Shown in pieces: positions 34,331-44,058 of a stretch of 63,569 nt of DNA. The DNA lies in the NCBI GenBank assembly GCA_031835245.1, contig JAVKOQ010000296.1:1-63569 (forward strand), written 5' to 3'. Position 1 is the stretch's first letter. Each line of letters opens with the position of its first letter. Made by a program: the position numbers and the translations under genes. The DNA comes from Balamuthia mandrillaris (lineage: Eukaryota; Discosea; Longamoebia; Balamuthiidae). Under the pieces are notes generated by a model. The model ran no database searches. It was not told the DNA's origin and saw nothing but the letters and a program-made list of their open reading frames with translations.

Positions 34331-34809
34331 CAAAACCTGCAAGACCATGTTGAAGGCGATGAGAGCCCACCAACAAGTTCCAGCCAAGAACCCAAACATC
34401 AACAATCCTCCTTGCAATGTGCACACTGGGTTCTTAAATATGGCATCCCATTCCACCTGATAGCTCTGCTCGGCGAGGGGGGCATCGGGGTCATAGATCA
34501 CCGTCATGTACGGAACGGCCACGTCTCCGTTGACGCTGCACCAAACGTTCTCGTGGCCGACGAAAGAGGGGAAGACGATGGCCCAGGCGGCCATATGGGC
34601 CGAGAGAGCCACCATGGTGATCAGGTTGGAGGGCCATCTCCTCAACTTTGGGTCGACTGTGTACGTTACCACCATGAACAAACTTGCAGCCTTTATTTGT
34701 TGTTGTTTTTGTTGTTGGAAGAGAGTGAGTCGGAGAGTGTGAATGAGAGAAAACTTTGAAGAAAGCTTCGCAGCAAAAGAAGCAGGAGAACAACAATAAC
34801 ATCAACAAC

Positions 34810-34844
<35 letters not shown>

Positions 34845-36056
34845 ACGAAATAAGGTGAGAGAAGAGATGAACGTACCCAGGACAGCCATCCCAACACGGA
34901 CTGCAGGACTTTGACCGCGTCGTATCTTGGAAGACGAAAGTAAAATTGAGAAATGAAACCGTTATAGGAAATATTTGACAACAATTAGGACCTGCAGCAA
35001 AGGAAACAAAGCGAAGGAAGAAACGCACTGTTCATCATCAAGACTGGGCAAAGGGCATTCTAAGCCGCAACGAACCGGGTTCTCAGAAGCCAGGACCAAT
35101 GGATATACGCAATCGGAGGCCTTTGCCCTTCGTTGGGCTCCTCCGCATTGAGCCACCGCGTATTCATCTCCTGCATTGGTCGCAACGAGGTACGTCGTGT
35201 TTTGGAAGAACGAGTCGTTGGTGGCTGGGTCTATCTCGCCGCAATCCAATGGCATCTGTGCTTCTCCGCCAGGGAAGAAGAGGCCGTAACCCAACGGAGC
35301 TCCGTAGCTTTCCCATGTGGACGCGCAGACCTCACCTTCAGAATGAAGCACCAGGCAACTGAGGTAAGCGGAAGTAGGAACTGAAGAAGGACAAAGAAAA
35401 AGAAGGAGGAAGGAAGACAAAGCAAGAGAGGAGAAGAAGGAGGGGAAGGAAGAAGCAAGAAAGAAAGAAACGTCAAAGGTACTGAAGTGTTGGCACACAA
35501 GGAGACAAGGCTGCACAGGATGAACGATGGTTTCTTTTCAAACAAAAATAACTCAGGAGTCAACCAAAAAAAAAAAGAACGAAAACAAGACAACTAAAAG
35601 GCTTTAATACCATTTGTAACTGGATCAACGACGCAGGGACGAATGTACGTTCTGCAAGCCATGTCCATAGCGCTGGTCTGGCATGCTTGGGGTGTGCTGG
35701 CTGATGCCCCGTTACCACCCGTAAACGCGATGACAGTCCCTCTGATCTCTCCCCATGTCCTGTTCTCTGGCACGAATATCTGCATCCCAGCTTGTGGTTT
35801 GTTTTTTTGAGTAAGCAACGCAATACCCTCCTCACCACGAAAGAGCAAGACAGAACAAGAAGCAAGACCACCAAACACAAAACATCTTAAAAAAAAAAAA
35901 GGTGGGGATGGAATGGGCCATACCGTTCAGACCGACATAGGACTGACAGAGGGAAGGTTCTCCGTCCCATTCTTGACAGTAACCAGGAACCGCCGTTGTG
36001 GACGGCAACTGGAAGCCCACCAACAGCAAGAACAACAAAGTGTAGGAAATGAACAT
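33275..36056 (-). CDS. Frizzled/Smoothened-like seven-pass receptor (copy on the minus strand)
   Basis: Eight exons (36056-35924, 35790-35611, 35380-35029, 34925-34877, 34690-34337, 34248-34100, 33986-33601, 33438-33275) sum to 1767 nt, 588 residues. Signal peptide MFISYTLLFLLLVGFQLPST; a Cys-rich extracellular part (YCQEWDGEPSLCQSYVG, ACQTSAMDMACRTYIRPC, CVYPLVLASENPVRCGLECP); then seven hydrophobic segments beginning YDAVKVLQSVLGWLSW and AASLFMVVTYTVDPKLRRWP, with an extracellular VWCSVNGDVAVPY...CTLQG pair as in Frizzled-type receptors. Segment 3 is LLMFGFLAGTCWWALIAFNM. The tail is basic with SSRSKNKSDNK. This layout matches the Frizzled-like (fsl) receptors of dictyostelids more than animal Frizzled. 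Clearly related to but well diverged from the tandem pair at 47.5-53.8 kb. Ligand unknown. Confidence 0.85.
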
Positions 36057-36634
36057 TTTTTTTTTTTTTTGTTCTGGTTGAGTTGCTCCGTTTGAACCGG
36101 TCAACCGACGTAGGTGTTTTCGTTTCGAAAAAATAAAATAAACAAAAACATCAAAAATGCAAAAGTGGATTGGCAAACCCACCGAGCCAGCTCTTTCTCA
36201 ACCCGTCATTCATCGAAACAAAGTTATCGTTGCCTGTTCTGTAATTAATAAGCTCGGTCAAGTCAAGTCACGCCTCAAGGCCATTTGGCCATGTCAGGCC
36301 AGCTGATGGCAATTTCGAACCATTTAACAAAAAAAAAAAAAACTCCACCAAGTCCGATTAACAATATCCTTGTGGTTGTGGTTTGGCCCAGAATAGAGAG
36401 AGTCACAAGTCGGAAGTGTATTCGGCTCGTTACCACTTCACATGTGAAGTGTTGTTTTTTTTTTCTGAATTTTTCGATTTTTTCCGTAAAATTATCAAAT
36501 ATTTGATAAATTTGATTTTATGAATAATTTCGACAATAGTTGACGTTTTATCGTTCATTAAAACTTTTTGTGAACGGCAAAAAAAAAAATTAAAAAAATT
36601 AAAAAGAAAGAAAGCTGAAGGGCCATAGTGCGCC
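36057..36634. other. Divergent promoter region
   Basis: About 580 bases between a minus-strand receptor and a plus-strand U-box gene, AT-rich at 36470-36600. No gene seen. Confidence 0.4.
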
Positions 36635-39006
36635 ATGTTGCGTTCTTCCATTGGGATGAGCATCCTCTTTGAGGACCCCATCACTTTTGAGATGATGGTA
36701 AGTTTACCCTTTTCTTTTTTTTCTTTTTCTTTAAAACGTTCAAAACAAATATCCAGCTCTGAAAAAAAAAAAAATGAAAAGGACAACGCGACGATTACAA
36801 AATGCGGACACACCTTCTCCGAATCGACCATTCGGCCTTTCGTGGAGGAGCACGGCAAGTGCCCCCTGTGCAACCAGGCCCTGACGACGGCCGAGCTGGC
36901 CACCAACTACAAGCTGAACGAGGCCATCGCTCACTACCAGAAATACAAGGAAACGGCCTCGAAGGCTGCGAAGAAGAAGCCGCAAGCAAACGAAGAGAAC
37001 GAGAACGAAGGAGAGAGCGAAGGCGGAGAAGGAGAAGGAGAAGAAGGAGAAGGAGAGGAGGAAGACGGAGAAGAGGAAGGAGAAGAGGAGGAAGATGTGA
37101 TTGTTATAAGAGGACCGGTATCAGCTGAGGAGTTGAATAGGCAAATAAATCCGGATTACAAGTCGCCGGAGGATGACTACAAGCTGATCGTTGATGTGCT
37201 GTCGGCACGGAATCTCGTCGATGCTTCCTCTCTCTTTTGTAAGTCTTTAGCTCGTTCTCGTTCTCGTTCTCGTTCTCGTTCTCGTTCTCGTTCTCGTTCT
37301 CGTTCTCGTTCTCGTTCTCGTTCTCGTTCTCGTTCTCGTTCTCGTTCTCGTTCTCGTTCTCGTTCTCGTTCTCGTTCTCGTTCTCGTTCTCGTTCTCGTT
37401 CTCGTTCTCGTTCTCGTTCTCGTTCTCGTTCTCGTTCTCGTTCTCGTTCTCGTTCTCGTTCTCGTTCTCGTTCTCGTTCTCGTTCTCGTTCTCGTTCTCG
37501 TTCTTGTGCTCATGCTCGTGCTTGTGCTTGTGCTCATGCTTGTGCTTGTGCTTGTGCTTGTGCTTGTGCTTGTGCTTGTGCTTGTGCTTGTGCTTGTGCT
37601 TGTGCTTGTGCTTGTGCTTGTGCTTGTGCTTGTGCTTGTGCTTGTGCTTGTGCTTGTGCTTGTGCTTGTGCTTGTGCTTGTGCTTGTGCTTGTGCTTGTG
37701 CTTGTGCTTGTTCTTCTGCTCCTGCTGGTTTTTCTTCTTCTATTCACTCTATTCTTTAACAATAACAAACAGCTAAAACGAACCCATATTGTCAACTGAC
37801 CTTCCAGAAGAGAAGACAGCAGACTTCCACTAAGAAAGCCACTCTCAGTCCTGTTTGGAATGAATGCTTCATTTTGTACGTTCAACTCTCTCACAATACT
37901 AAATGGAGAGTGCAACAAGAAAACGAAAATGAGAGAAGGCTTTCAACAGAGCCAAAATAGTGAATGGGTTGACTTATTTTTCTTGAATGTGTTAGTGATG
38001 TTGATACAGAATCACCGAGCGAACGAGATAAATGCTTACGGATCGAAATCTTTGCCTCTGCCTCTCTTTCCCAAGGTCTTTTCTATTCCGTTGTTCCTTG
38101 TCGCTAGCTTCTTTCTTCTTTCCTCTTTCGTATTCCTTCTGTTGGCCTCGTATCTCCTTTTGCTGCTTTTTAACTTTGCTGTATAGTAAGAGGAGACAAG
38201 TTTTTGGGACAAGCAGAAGTGGATTGGCAACAAATAAACAGCAACAAGAGTCAAAAACTCAAACTGGACCTTCCTCTGCTCTCCAAGTCGGGCAAAGGAA
38301 AGAAGAGAGAAAAAGTTACTGGAAGCGTTTCCCTTCAACTGCGTTATGCGAACCTGCGTGAGCTTCAACGCAGCATGGTACGATTCCAGCTTATTCGAAT
38401 TTGTCTGTTCCTGACTTTCAACTTTCTGCTTCTGCTCTTCGATACTAACATAACGCATGGGATGAAGTCTGAAGACAAAACTAAGACCTCTTCGCCGCCT
38501 CCAACCAAAGCCATCAAAGTGTTACGAGAGAAATCCAACAGTCGGCGTGCCTCCTCTTCTGCGTCTCCTGCCTCTACCACCGCAACAACCTCTTCCTCCT
38601 CGTCTTCTCCGGCTGCTGCTTCTACATCATCTGCAATGGACCAACTGGCGAGTGCGTTGACTGACTTTGCTATTGATCATTCGAACGAGTACGTTTGTGC
38701 TTTGCACCATCAACACAAAAGTTAAGTGAAGGCTTACTCTAATGGGTGATTTTATAAAAATGCAGTTCACAACCGGAAGAAGAAGAGGAGGATCTTTTTG
38801 GGTATTTACATTCTTCATGGCTTTGCTTCTTATTATTCTTGGGTTTTTAACAAAAAAAAAATGTTACAGCAGGGTGGGTTGTCCATACGATAACTGCTCT
38901 CACGTTTGTCAGCCTCATGAGTTCTTGAGCCACATTATCAGCGCAGGCCACGATAAGGACTCCAAACAGCAGTTTGTGTGTCCCATCTGTTGGATTCTTA
39001 GTGTAC

Positions 39007-39051
<45 letters not shown>

Positions 39052-39184
39052 CTGCTTCTCTCTTCTTGTTTTTCCGCTCATGATATCGTTTGTTTTCCAA
39101 ACAAAGGCGGGAGATTTGGATTATAGAGTGAGCAATGATACAAACCTCTACAATCACGTGCGGAACATGCACTCTCAGCTATAG
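36635..39184 (+). CDS. U-box/RING-like E3 candidate with C2 domain and C-terminal zinc fingers
   Basis: Nine exons (36635-36697, 36782-37238, 37773-37875, 37996-38075, 38187-38377, 38468-38688, 38766-38801, 38870-39002, 39107-39184) sum to 1362 nt, 453 residues. Residues 8-75 form a U-box-like module: SILFEDPITFEMM, ITKCGHTFSESTIRPF, GKCPLCNQALTTAELATN, YKLNEAIAHYQ. An acidic linker follows. A C2 domain spans about 170-290: YKLIVDVLSARNLVDASS, SKTNPYCQLTFQKRRQQTST, LSPVWNECFIFDVD, LRIEIF and GDKFLGQAEVDW, so membrane or calcium-linked targeting is likely. After a Ser-rich region come GCPYDNCSHVC...HEFLSHIISAGH and CPIC...LYNHVRNMH, two C2H2-type units. All eight splice phases agree. Intron 2 is about 530 bases of TTCTCG and TTGTGC arrays. 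U-box plus C2 plus C2H2 is a combination I do not recognise. Confidence 0.85.
37251..37712. repeat. (TTCTCG)n and (TTGTGC)n hexamer arrays in intron 2 of the U-box/C2 gene
   Basis: About 42 copies of TTCTCG (37251-37504) pass into about 33 copies of TTGTGC (37505-37712) through mixed units around 37504-37540. Both are pyrimidine/T-rich on the sense strand; they read as Arg-Ser, Cys-Ala and Leu-Val repeats that are not coding. Confidence 0.95.
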
Positions 39185-39258
39185 GGAGCACCTTTCTTTT
39201 TTTTTCTTCTCGTGACTTTCATTTTATTTCTCAGTTGCGACTGTACGAATACAAAAAA

Positions 39259-39302
<44 letters not shown>

Positions 39303-39320
39303 ATCGCAATACTTTGCGTC

Positions 39321-41157
39321 TTAAGAAGCCGGACAAATAGAAGAACGGCGCAATGCCAAGTTTTGCAGCTCCTCCAAAAGTTGATTCCACTTCTCCTCTT
39401 CCATCGCCATCACATCAGTGTACAAATGCAGAGCATCGACCAAGTCTCTGAGCTCCGTTTCTGCGTCCGTAAAACAACGATCGTAGAAGCTGTCGTGATC
39501 AGAGAGAGACAAGAGTCGTTGGCGTTGTCTCATTGAGAAGGAAGCAGCTTCTTTGCATAAGAGAGAGGAAGAAAAACACTCCTCTCGTTGACATTCCGCA
39601 ACGATGTTGCGAGGATCTCTTTGAGAAGTGAAGACGAAACCTCCTAGCCTGGAAACTTGTTGGAGAGCTTTGAAGAATGCGTTGTTGTGTTCCTCCTCTT
39701 CTTCGTCGTCTTCAAAGAGAAAAGATGGAGAGGAAGAAGCTTTGACAAGAACGAAGGGATGATGCCGGAAAGCTCTAATAAGATCGCCTGTTGATGATAA
39801 TGCGTCTTCAGGAGAGAAGGAGCTAACGAAGAAGTCTTCGTTTGCGACTCCGACTACATTTTCGAGCACCAGTCTCATTGCGTTAAACTAAAGAAAATAA
39901 AGCAAAATGAGTAAACGAAGAATGAAAAAGAGAAATATTGAAAGAGAAAGCGTAACGAAAGAACTAGAGAAAGAACGAGATAGTACCAGCCAATCAGAAG
40001 CGTCTCCAAAGGAGCTTACAACAAGAATCTTGCATTGATCTTGCGTACATCCTTTTGCCACCTCCACTCCTTGTGCGATCATGTCCTTCTGCAGCGGTAA
40101 ATGACTGATACCAGTTACGCTCGGCTGAAATCCAAAGTAAGGAACTTGCAGGGCAGCTTCATGAAATTCATCCACAACTCGAATCTCGTTTTGTTCATTA
40201 GGATGAACGATGCAGCGAGCAAAGCCAAAAGCGCAAAGCCACCGCCCGAAATGACGATTGAGGTCTTGTTTGCTTTTCTCACTGAGAACTTGAGTGAAGG
40301 CACCGATGCCTCCGTTGCTATCTGTGATGTGAAAGCTGTTGAAACCCGTTTTTCTGCTCCACGAGTTTCCTTTGCCTGCTTCCTTTTTGTAATCTGTTTT
40401 GATTCGTTGGTGAATCGCCTCAAAGTCCTTTTCCGTTAGGTGAGTAATGCCTAAAACCTGTTATCATTTTGTCGATTAGTTGGGATCTCAAGCGAAAAAG
40501 AAGAAAGTTGATCGACTAATGATAAAACAACAGGAAAAGAGTAAAAACAAAAACAAAAAAAAAAACGAATGAAAGTGGGTATGAAACGACAAGGAAGAAT
40601 GCAAAGCGAAATAGTAACCTGAGCCATATTAGAGATCTCTTGAATGGGATTAAGGACAGAAGCGACGTATGACATGTCGTAGTCGGAGAATGGCAACCAG
40701 TTTTGATACCACACAAAGTACTTCTTTACCAAGTGTTCGCATGACGTGGCTGTTCCAGAAATCAAGTTTGTTCCTGTTATTTTGTTTGGTTAAAACAAAA
40801 CGCTAAATAAGGAATGAAAACAAAAGGAAAGAATAAACACCTTTTTGTTTTAGTCGGTAACAAGAGGCAGCTGAGTCTCTCGGATCACGAATGGAAGTGA
40901 ACACAAAGACAGCATCGCCATCTTCGTTCTCTTTAACGGTTCTTGGGTCAAAGTATTCGTGAAGCTTCACAATGCTCACCGAATGAACGTCCAATACAGC
41001 TTTCAACTCCTTGATGTCGTGTCCGTGTGCGAAGTGGATTTTAGACTCGTCCAAACCGGTTGCTTCTTTCATCAACAGCTTCAAGACGTTGAACTACATA
41101 ATAAGAAAAGAATGGTGAAGAAGAATTAGAGAATAAGGAGAAGAAGCAGAAGAAGAG

Positions 41158-41188
<31 letters not shown>

Positions 41189-41820
41189 AAGAAGAAGAAC
41201 AAGAACACGCACAAGCACAAGGAGAAGAAGAAGAAGAAGAAGAAGAAGAAGAAGAAGAAGAAGAAGAAGAAGAAGAAGAACAAGAACAAGAAGAAGATGA
41301 AGAAGAAGAAGAAGAAGAACAAGGAGAAGAAGAACAAGAACAAGACAAGAAGAACGAAGAAGCAGAGGTGTAGGCAAGAGAAGAAAAACGCTCTCGAAAA
41401 TAAAAACCAAACCTGCCAGGTGCTAGAAGAACGGGTGTACCCACCAGCAATGATCTTACAACGGGACGCGCTGCATATTTTGTTGGTGGGGTTCGGGTTC
41501 AGCGGGTCCGCTTTCCACACATTCCAACGCTCCACAGGCGGAACGGGCTCCTCTTTCGCTGGCGTTGGTGTCGGTGTCGGAGGTTGTCTAGAAGGTGGAG
41601 GAGGAGGTCTGGCAGAAGGAGAAGCAGGAGAAGGAGAAACGCGGTCGTAATTCCTTTGCAGTTTGGACGGCTCGAAGTTTCGATTTCGATTCCGGTTGTT
41701 ATTGTTGGTGGAGGAGGAGGAGGAGGAGAATGAGGTGAGATGGTCGAGGAAGAAGAGCTGCGAGACCAGGAAGACGGCCAGCCATAACGCAGCAAAATAT
41801 TTGACCCAGCCGCTGTGCAT
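39321..41820 (-). CDS. Two-domain sulfotransferase-like type II membrane protein
   Basis: Five exons (41820-41413, 41093-40841, 40773-40619, 40457-39987, 39887-39321) give 617 residues in one continuous frame. N-terminal cytosolic MHSGWVKYF, membrane anchor AALWLAVFLVSQLFFLDHL, Asn- and Pro-rich stem. Domain 1 (about 115-320): PAPS loop IIAGGYTRSSSTWQFNVL and 3'-phosphate motif FVFTSIRDPRDSAASCYRL. Domain 2 (about 390-617): ILVVSSFGDASDWLFNAMRL and FVFTSQRDPRNIVAECQ in equivalent places, with an intron in the same position just after the PAPS loop (W-Q|FNV and W-L|FNA). The second loop lacks the basic residue, so domain 2 may not bind PAPS. This suggests an internal duplication. Golgi sulfation of glycans or proteins is the likely context. 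A CRE-like tandem repeat sits just upstream. Confidence 0.82.
41220..41285. repeat. GAA array in sulfotransferase intron 1
   Basis: AAG repeats with AAC variants continuing to about 41350; sense strand CTT-rich. Confidence 0.85.
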
Positions 41821-41925
41821 CGTCTCCTTTTGTTTTTCGTTCTGTGTATCGATTGTGCTGAATTTTTTTTATTTTATTTTTTATTTTTGATTTATCCGAA
41901 ATGTCAGATGTGTTAATTCATTTAA

Positions 41926-42045
41926 ATGTGACGTCACGATTTCTAAATTAAGGTTGCGGTGACATCTGTTTGGACCATATAAGGTTAATCACATTTTCGA
42001 ACGTGATGTCACGATTACTGAATTAAGGAAGGGGATGACATCTGT
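41926..42045. promoter_or_regulatory. Tandem promoter repeat with CRE-like sites upstream of the sulfotransferase
   Basis: Copy 1 (41926-41969) and copy 2 (42001-42045) share the framework GTGAYGTCACGATT-x2-CT-x-AATTAAGG...GTGACATCTGT. Copy 1 has a perfect TGACGTCA (41929-41936); copy 2 has TGATGTCA. They lie 110-225 bases upstream of the ATG at 41820. bZIP-type binding is inferred from the motif alone. Confidence 0.5.
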
Positions 42046-42444
42046 GATGCCCTTTTAAGGACAAAATCTAAGGAGGGATGTCCTTCGCGGAGAGTCAGCA
42101 GAGAGTTTCTTTGTTGGCGGTGTGGAGAATGCTTCAACTTCATTTTTTGGTTTAATCTGTTCGAACCATCCGGCCACCTTCGTTGTACCAAGATAACCCG
42201 GCTGGATCCATGGCATGTGAGAGAAAAACCATGAAAAAGAGAGAGGCGCTTGTTGTTTTCCATCTCTTTTTACTTTTCTCTTTGCTTCTTTTTCTTCCTT
42301 TTCTCTGTCCTTGCTGTCCCTCTTTGCTATCTGTTCTTCAAAGAAAAAGAAACAGAAAAGAAGAGAAAGGAAAGAACAGAAAAGAGAAAATAAAAATGAA
42401 AACGAAACGTACTTTCTTTTTGAAAGAAAGAAATAAGAATAACT
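42046..42444. other. Intergenic, between promoter repeat and PPR gene 3' end
   Basis: Pyrimidine then purine tracts; no gene seen. Confidence 0.4.
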
Positions 42445-43869
42445 TTAAGCAGCGAGTCCTTTCTGGAGTTGAGCAACCAAGTTCTCAGTGACCGAATCAG
42501 GGGTCAGCTCCTTTGCTCGTTGGTCTTTGTTCTGCTGCATGGCCTGCCACAGAAGGTCCGCATGCGCAAGGTGGCCGTACTTGAGGTACCATGCCAACAT
42601 GCCGTTCAGGTCTCCTAGCTTGATGTAAGGCTCCATTACCATCCTCCCAAAGATCTCGTTCAACGTTCCCTTGTCCTTCTCTCCCAAGGACTTGACAGGC
42701 TGTTGCTTGCGAGCCAGAGCAAAGAGCAAGGGCTTGTAGGCGTTGATGTCCAAAAGGATGCCCTGCTCCCTGATCTCCTCCCATAGGGGCAGCAAGTGCT
42801 CATCTACGACGGTGTCCCAAGGCATGCCCCCCTGCAAGGCCGTAAAGTAATAGGAAGAGAGGAGAGGACTGTAGGCGATGTGGTCCGCGTTATAGCCCTG
42901 CCCCCTCATCTCGTCCAGCCGGGCCTTGGCTTCCTTGAGCTCGCCGGCCTTGGCCAAGCCCGTGATGAGAGCCGAGTAGGCCACTTTCCGCACCGGCAGG
43001 CCGCTCTCTTGCATGTACTCAAAGATGCGAATGGCCTCCTTCATGGAGCCACCGCCTCCTTTGGTGCTGCTGCTCTTGGTGTGAGCGGTAAGCAAGGAGG
43101 TGAGAGTGACCTCGTCGGGGGTGAATCCCTGGCCTTGCAGGTCGTTCAAGGCGGCTACGGCGCTCTCCCAGTTGCCGGCCTTGAAGTGAGCGTCCATGAG
43201 GGCGGTGTAGGTGGCCAGCGTGGGGCGGACGTGGTACCTACGCATGACCTCCAGCACCTCGTTGGCCTCCTCGAACTGACGGTTCCTGGCGTAGTGGTCG
43301 ATGAGGGTGTTGAGCACGGCCTCGTTGGGGTGCCTGCCGATCGAGAGGAGGTCGTCGTAGAGGGAGAGCACCTTGCCCGTTTGGTGCTTCGCCTTGAGGC
43401 CCCTCAACAGCACGGCGTAAAGGGTGGCCTTGGGCCGGGCACCCTTTCCCTCGCGCTCCCGCATCTCCCTGAAGAGCTGGAGGGCCTTGTCCATCTCGCC
43501 GGCGTTGACGTAGGCGGAGATGAGGCCTTCCCTCACGCGGCTCGTCCCCAGCCCGGCCTCTTGGAAGCGTGCGATCACTTTGTCCACCAACTCCCCGTTG
43601 TTGGTCTGCGCGACCAGGGACACCAGCTCTCGCTTGCGCCGCAAGGAGGGCGCACGGTTCTGCCTCTGCTCCTCGACGATCAGCTCCAGCTCCTCCTCGA
43701 TCAGCTGGATGGAGTGTTGGGTGGCATAACTCCGCCGGGTTGCGCTCAACAGCAAACCCACAGAAGACGATGAGGAAGAAGTAGCAGGCGCAGAGAACCG
43801 TTGCAGCAACGGAGCCTGACCGCACCAAGTGGTGGGTCTAACGCCAGCCGTTGTTGCTCGTCGAAGCAT
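42445..43869 (-). CDS. Mitochondrial pentatricopeptide repeat (PPR) protein
   Basis: A single exon, 474 residues. The N-terminus (MLRRATTAGVRPTTW, then QRFSAPATSSSSSSVGLLLS and RRSYATQ) is a typical mitochondrial presequence. About nine 35-residue PPR motifs follow from residue 95, for example VREGLISAYVNAGEMDKALQ, LFREMREREGKGARPKATLY, LNTLIDHYARNRQFEEANEV, TYTALMDAHFKAGNWESAVA, YSALITGLAKAGELKEAKAR. PPR proteins bind organelle RNA one base per repeat and act in stability, processing or translation. No DYW, SMR or other catalytic domain is visible at the C-terminus. Strongly GC-rich codon use makes the antisense frames open for long stretches. A GTGTCGACAT palindrome is about 60 bases upstream. 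Confidence 0.93.
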   Translation of the reverse strand: MLRRATTAGVRPTTWCGQAPLLQRFSAPATSSSSSSVGLLLSATRRSYATQHSIQLIEEELELIVEEQRQNRAPSLRRKRELVSLVAQTNNGELVDKVIARFQEAGLGTSRVREGLISAYVNAGEMDKALQLFREMREREGKGARPKATLYAVLLRGLKAKHQTGKVLSLYDDLLSIGRHPNEAVLNTLIDHYARNRQFEEANEVLEVMRRYHVRPTLATYTALMDAHFKAGNWESAVAALNDLQGQGFTPDEVTLTSLLTAHTKSSSTKGGGGSMKEAIRIFEYMQESGLPVRKVAYSALITGLAKAGELKEAKARLDEMRGQGYNADHIAYSPLLSSYYFTALQGGMPWDTVVDEHLLPLWEEIREQGILLDINAYKPLLFALARKQQPVKSLGEKDKGTLNEIFGRMVMEPYIKLGDLNGMLAWYLKYGHLAHADLLWQAMQQNKDQRAKELTPDSVTENLVAQLQKGLAA

Positions 43870-44058
43870 CTTCTTCTTCCTTTGGAGACTCCAAATTTTT
43901 CTTTCTTTTTTTTTTGTTTCATGGTTTGCTGTGTCGACATGGAAGCAGATCACCGAGGAAATTTTGATCGGCCTATCGTAAATCAGAAAATCGGTAGAAA
44001 TTCGTCGCGACTGCGTTCCCTCGCCAGCCAGCCCAGCAGCTCCACCCTTGCATGCAGT

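Noticed and set aside
41297-41650. Plus-strand frame opposite the sulfotransferase first exon
   Set aside because: It is the GC-rich shadow of a well-supported exon with a membrane anchor and PAPS loop on the other strand; the PPR and ankyrin genes have similar shadows.
39321-41820. Two neighbouring sulfotransferase genes
   Set aside because: Exon 40457-39987 continues from domain 1 into the PAPS loop of domain 2 without a stop or start; total length is divisible by three.
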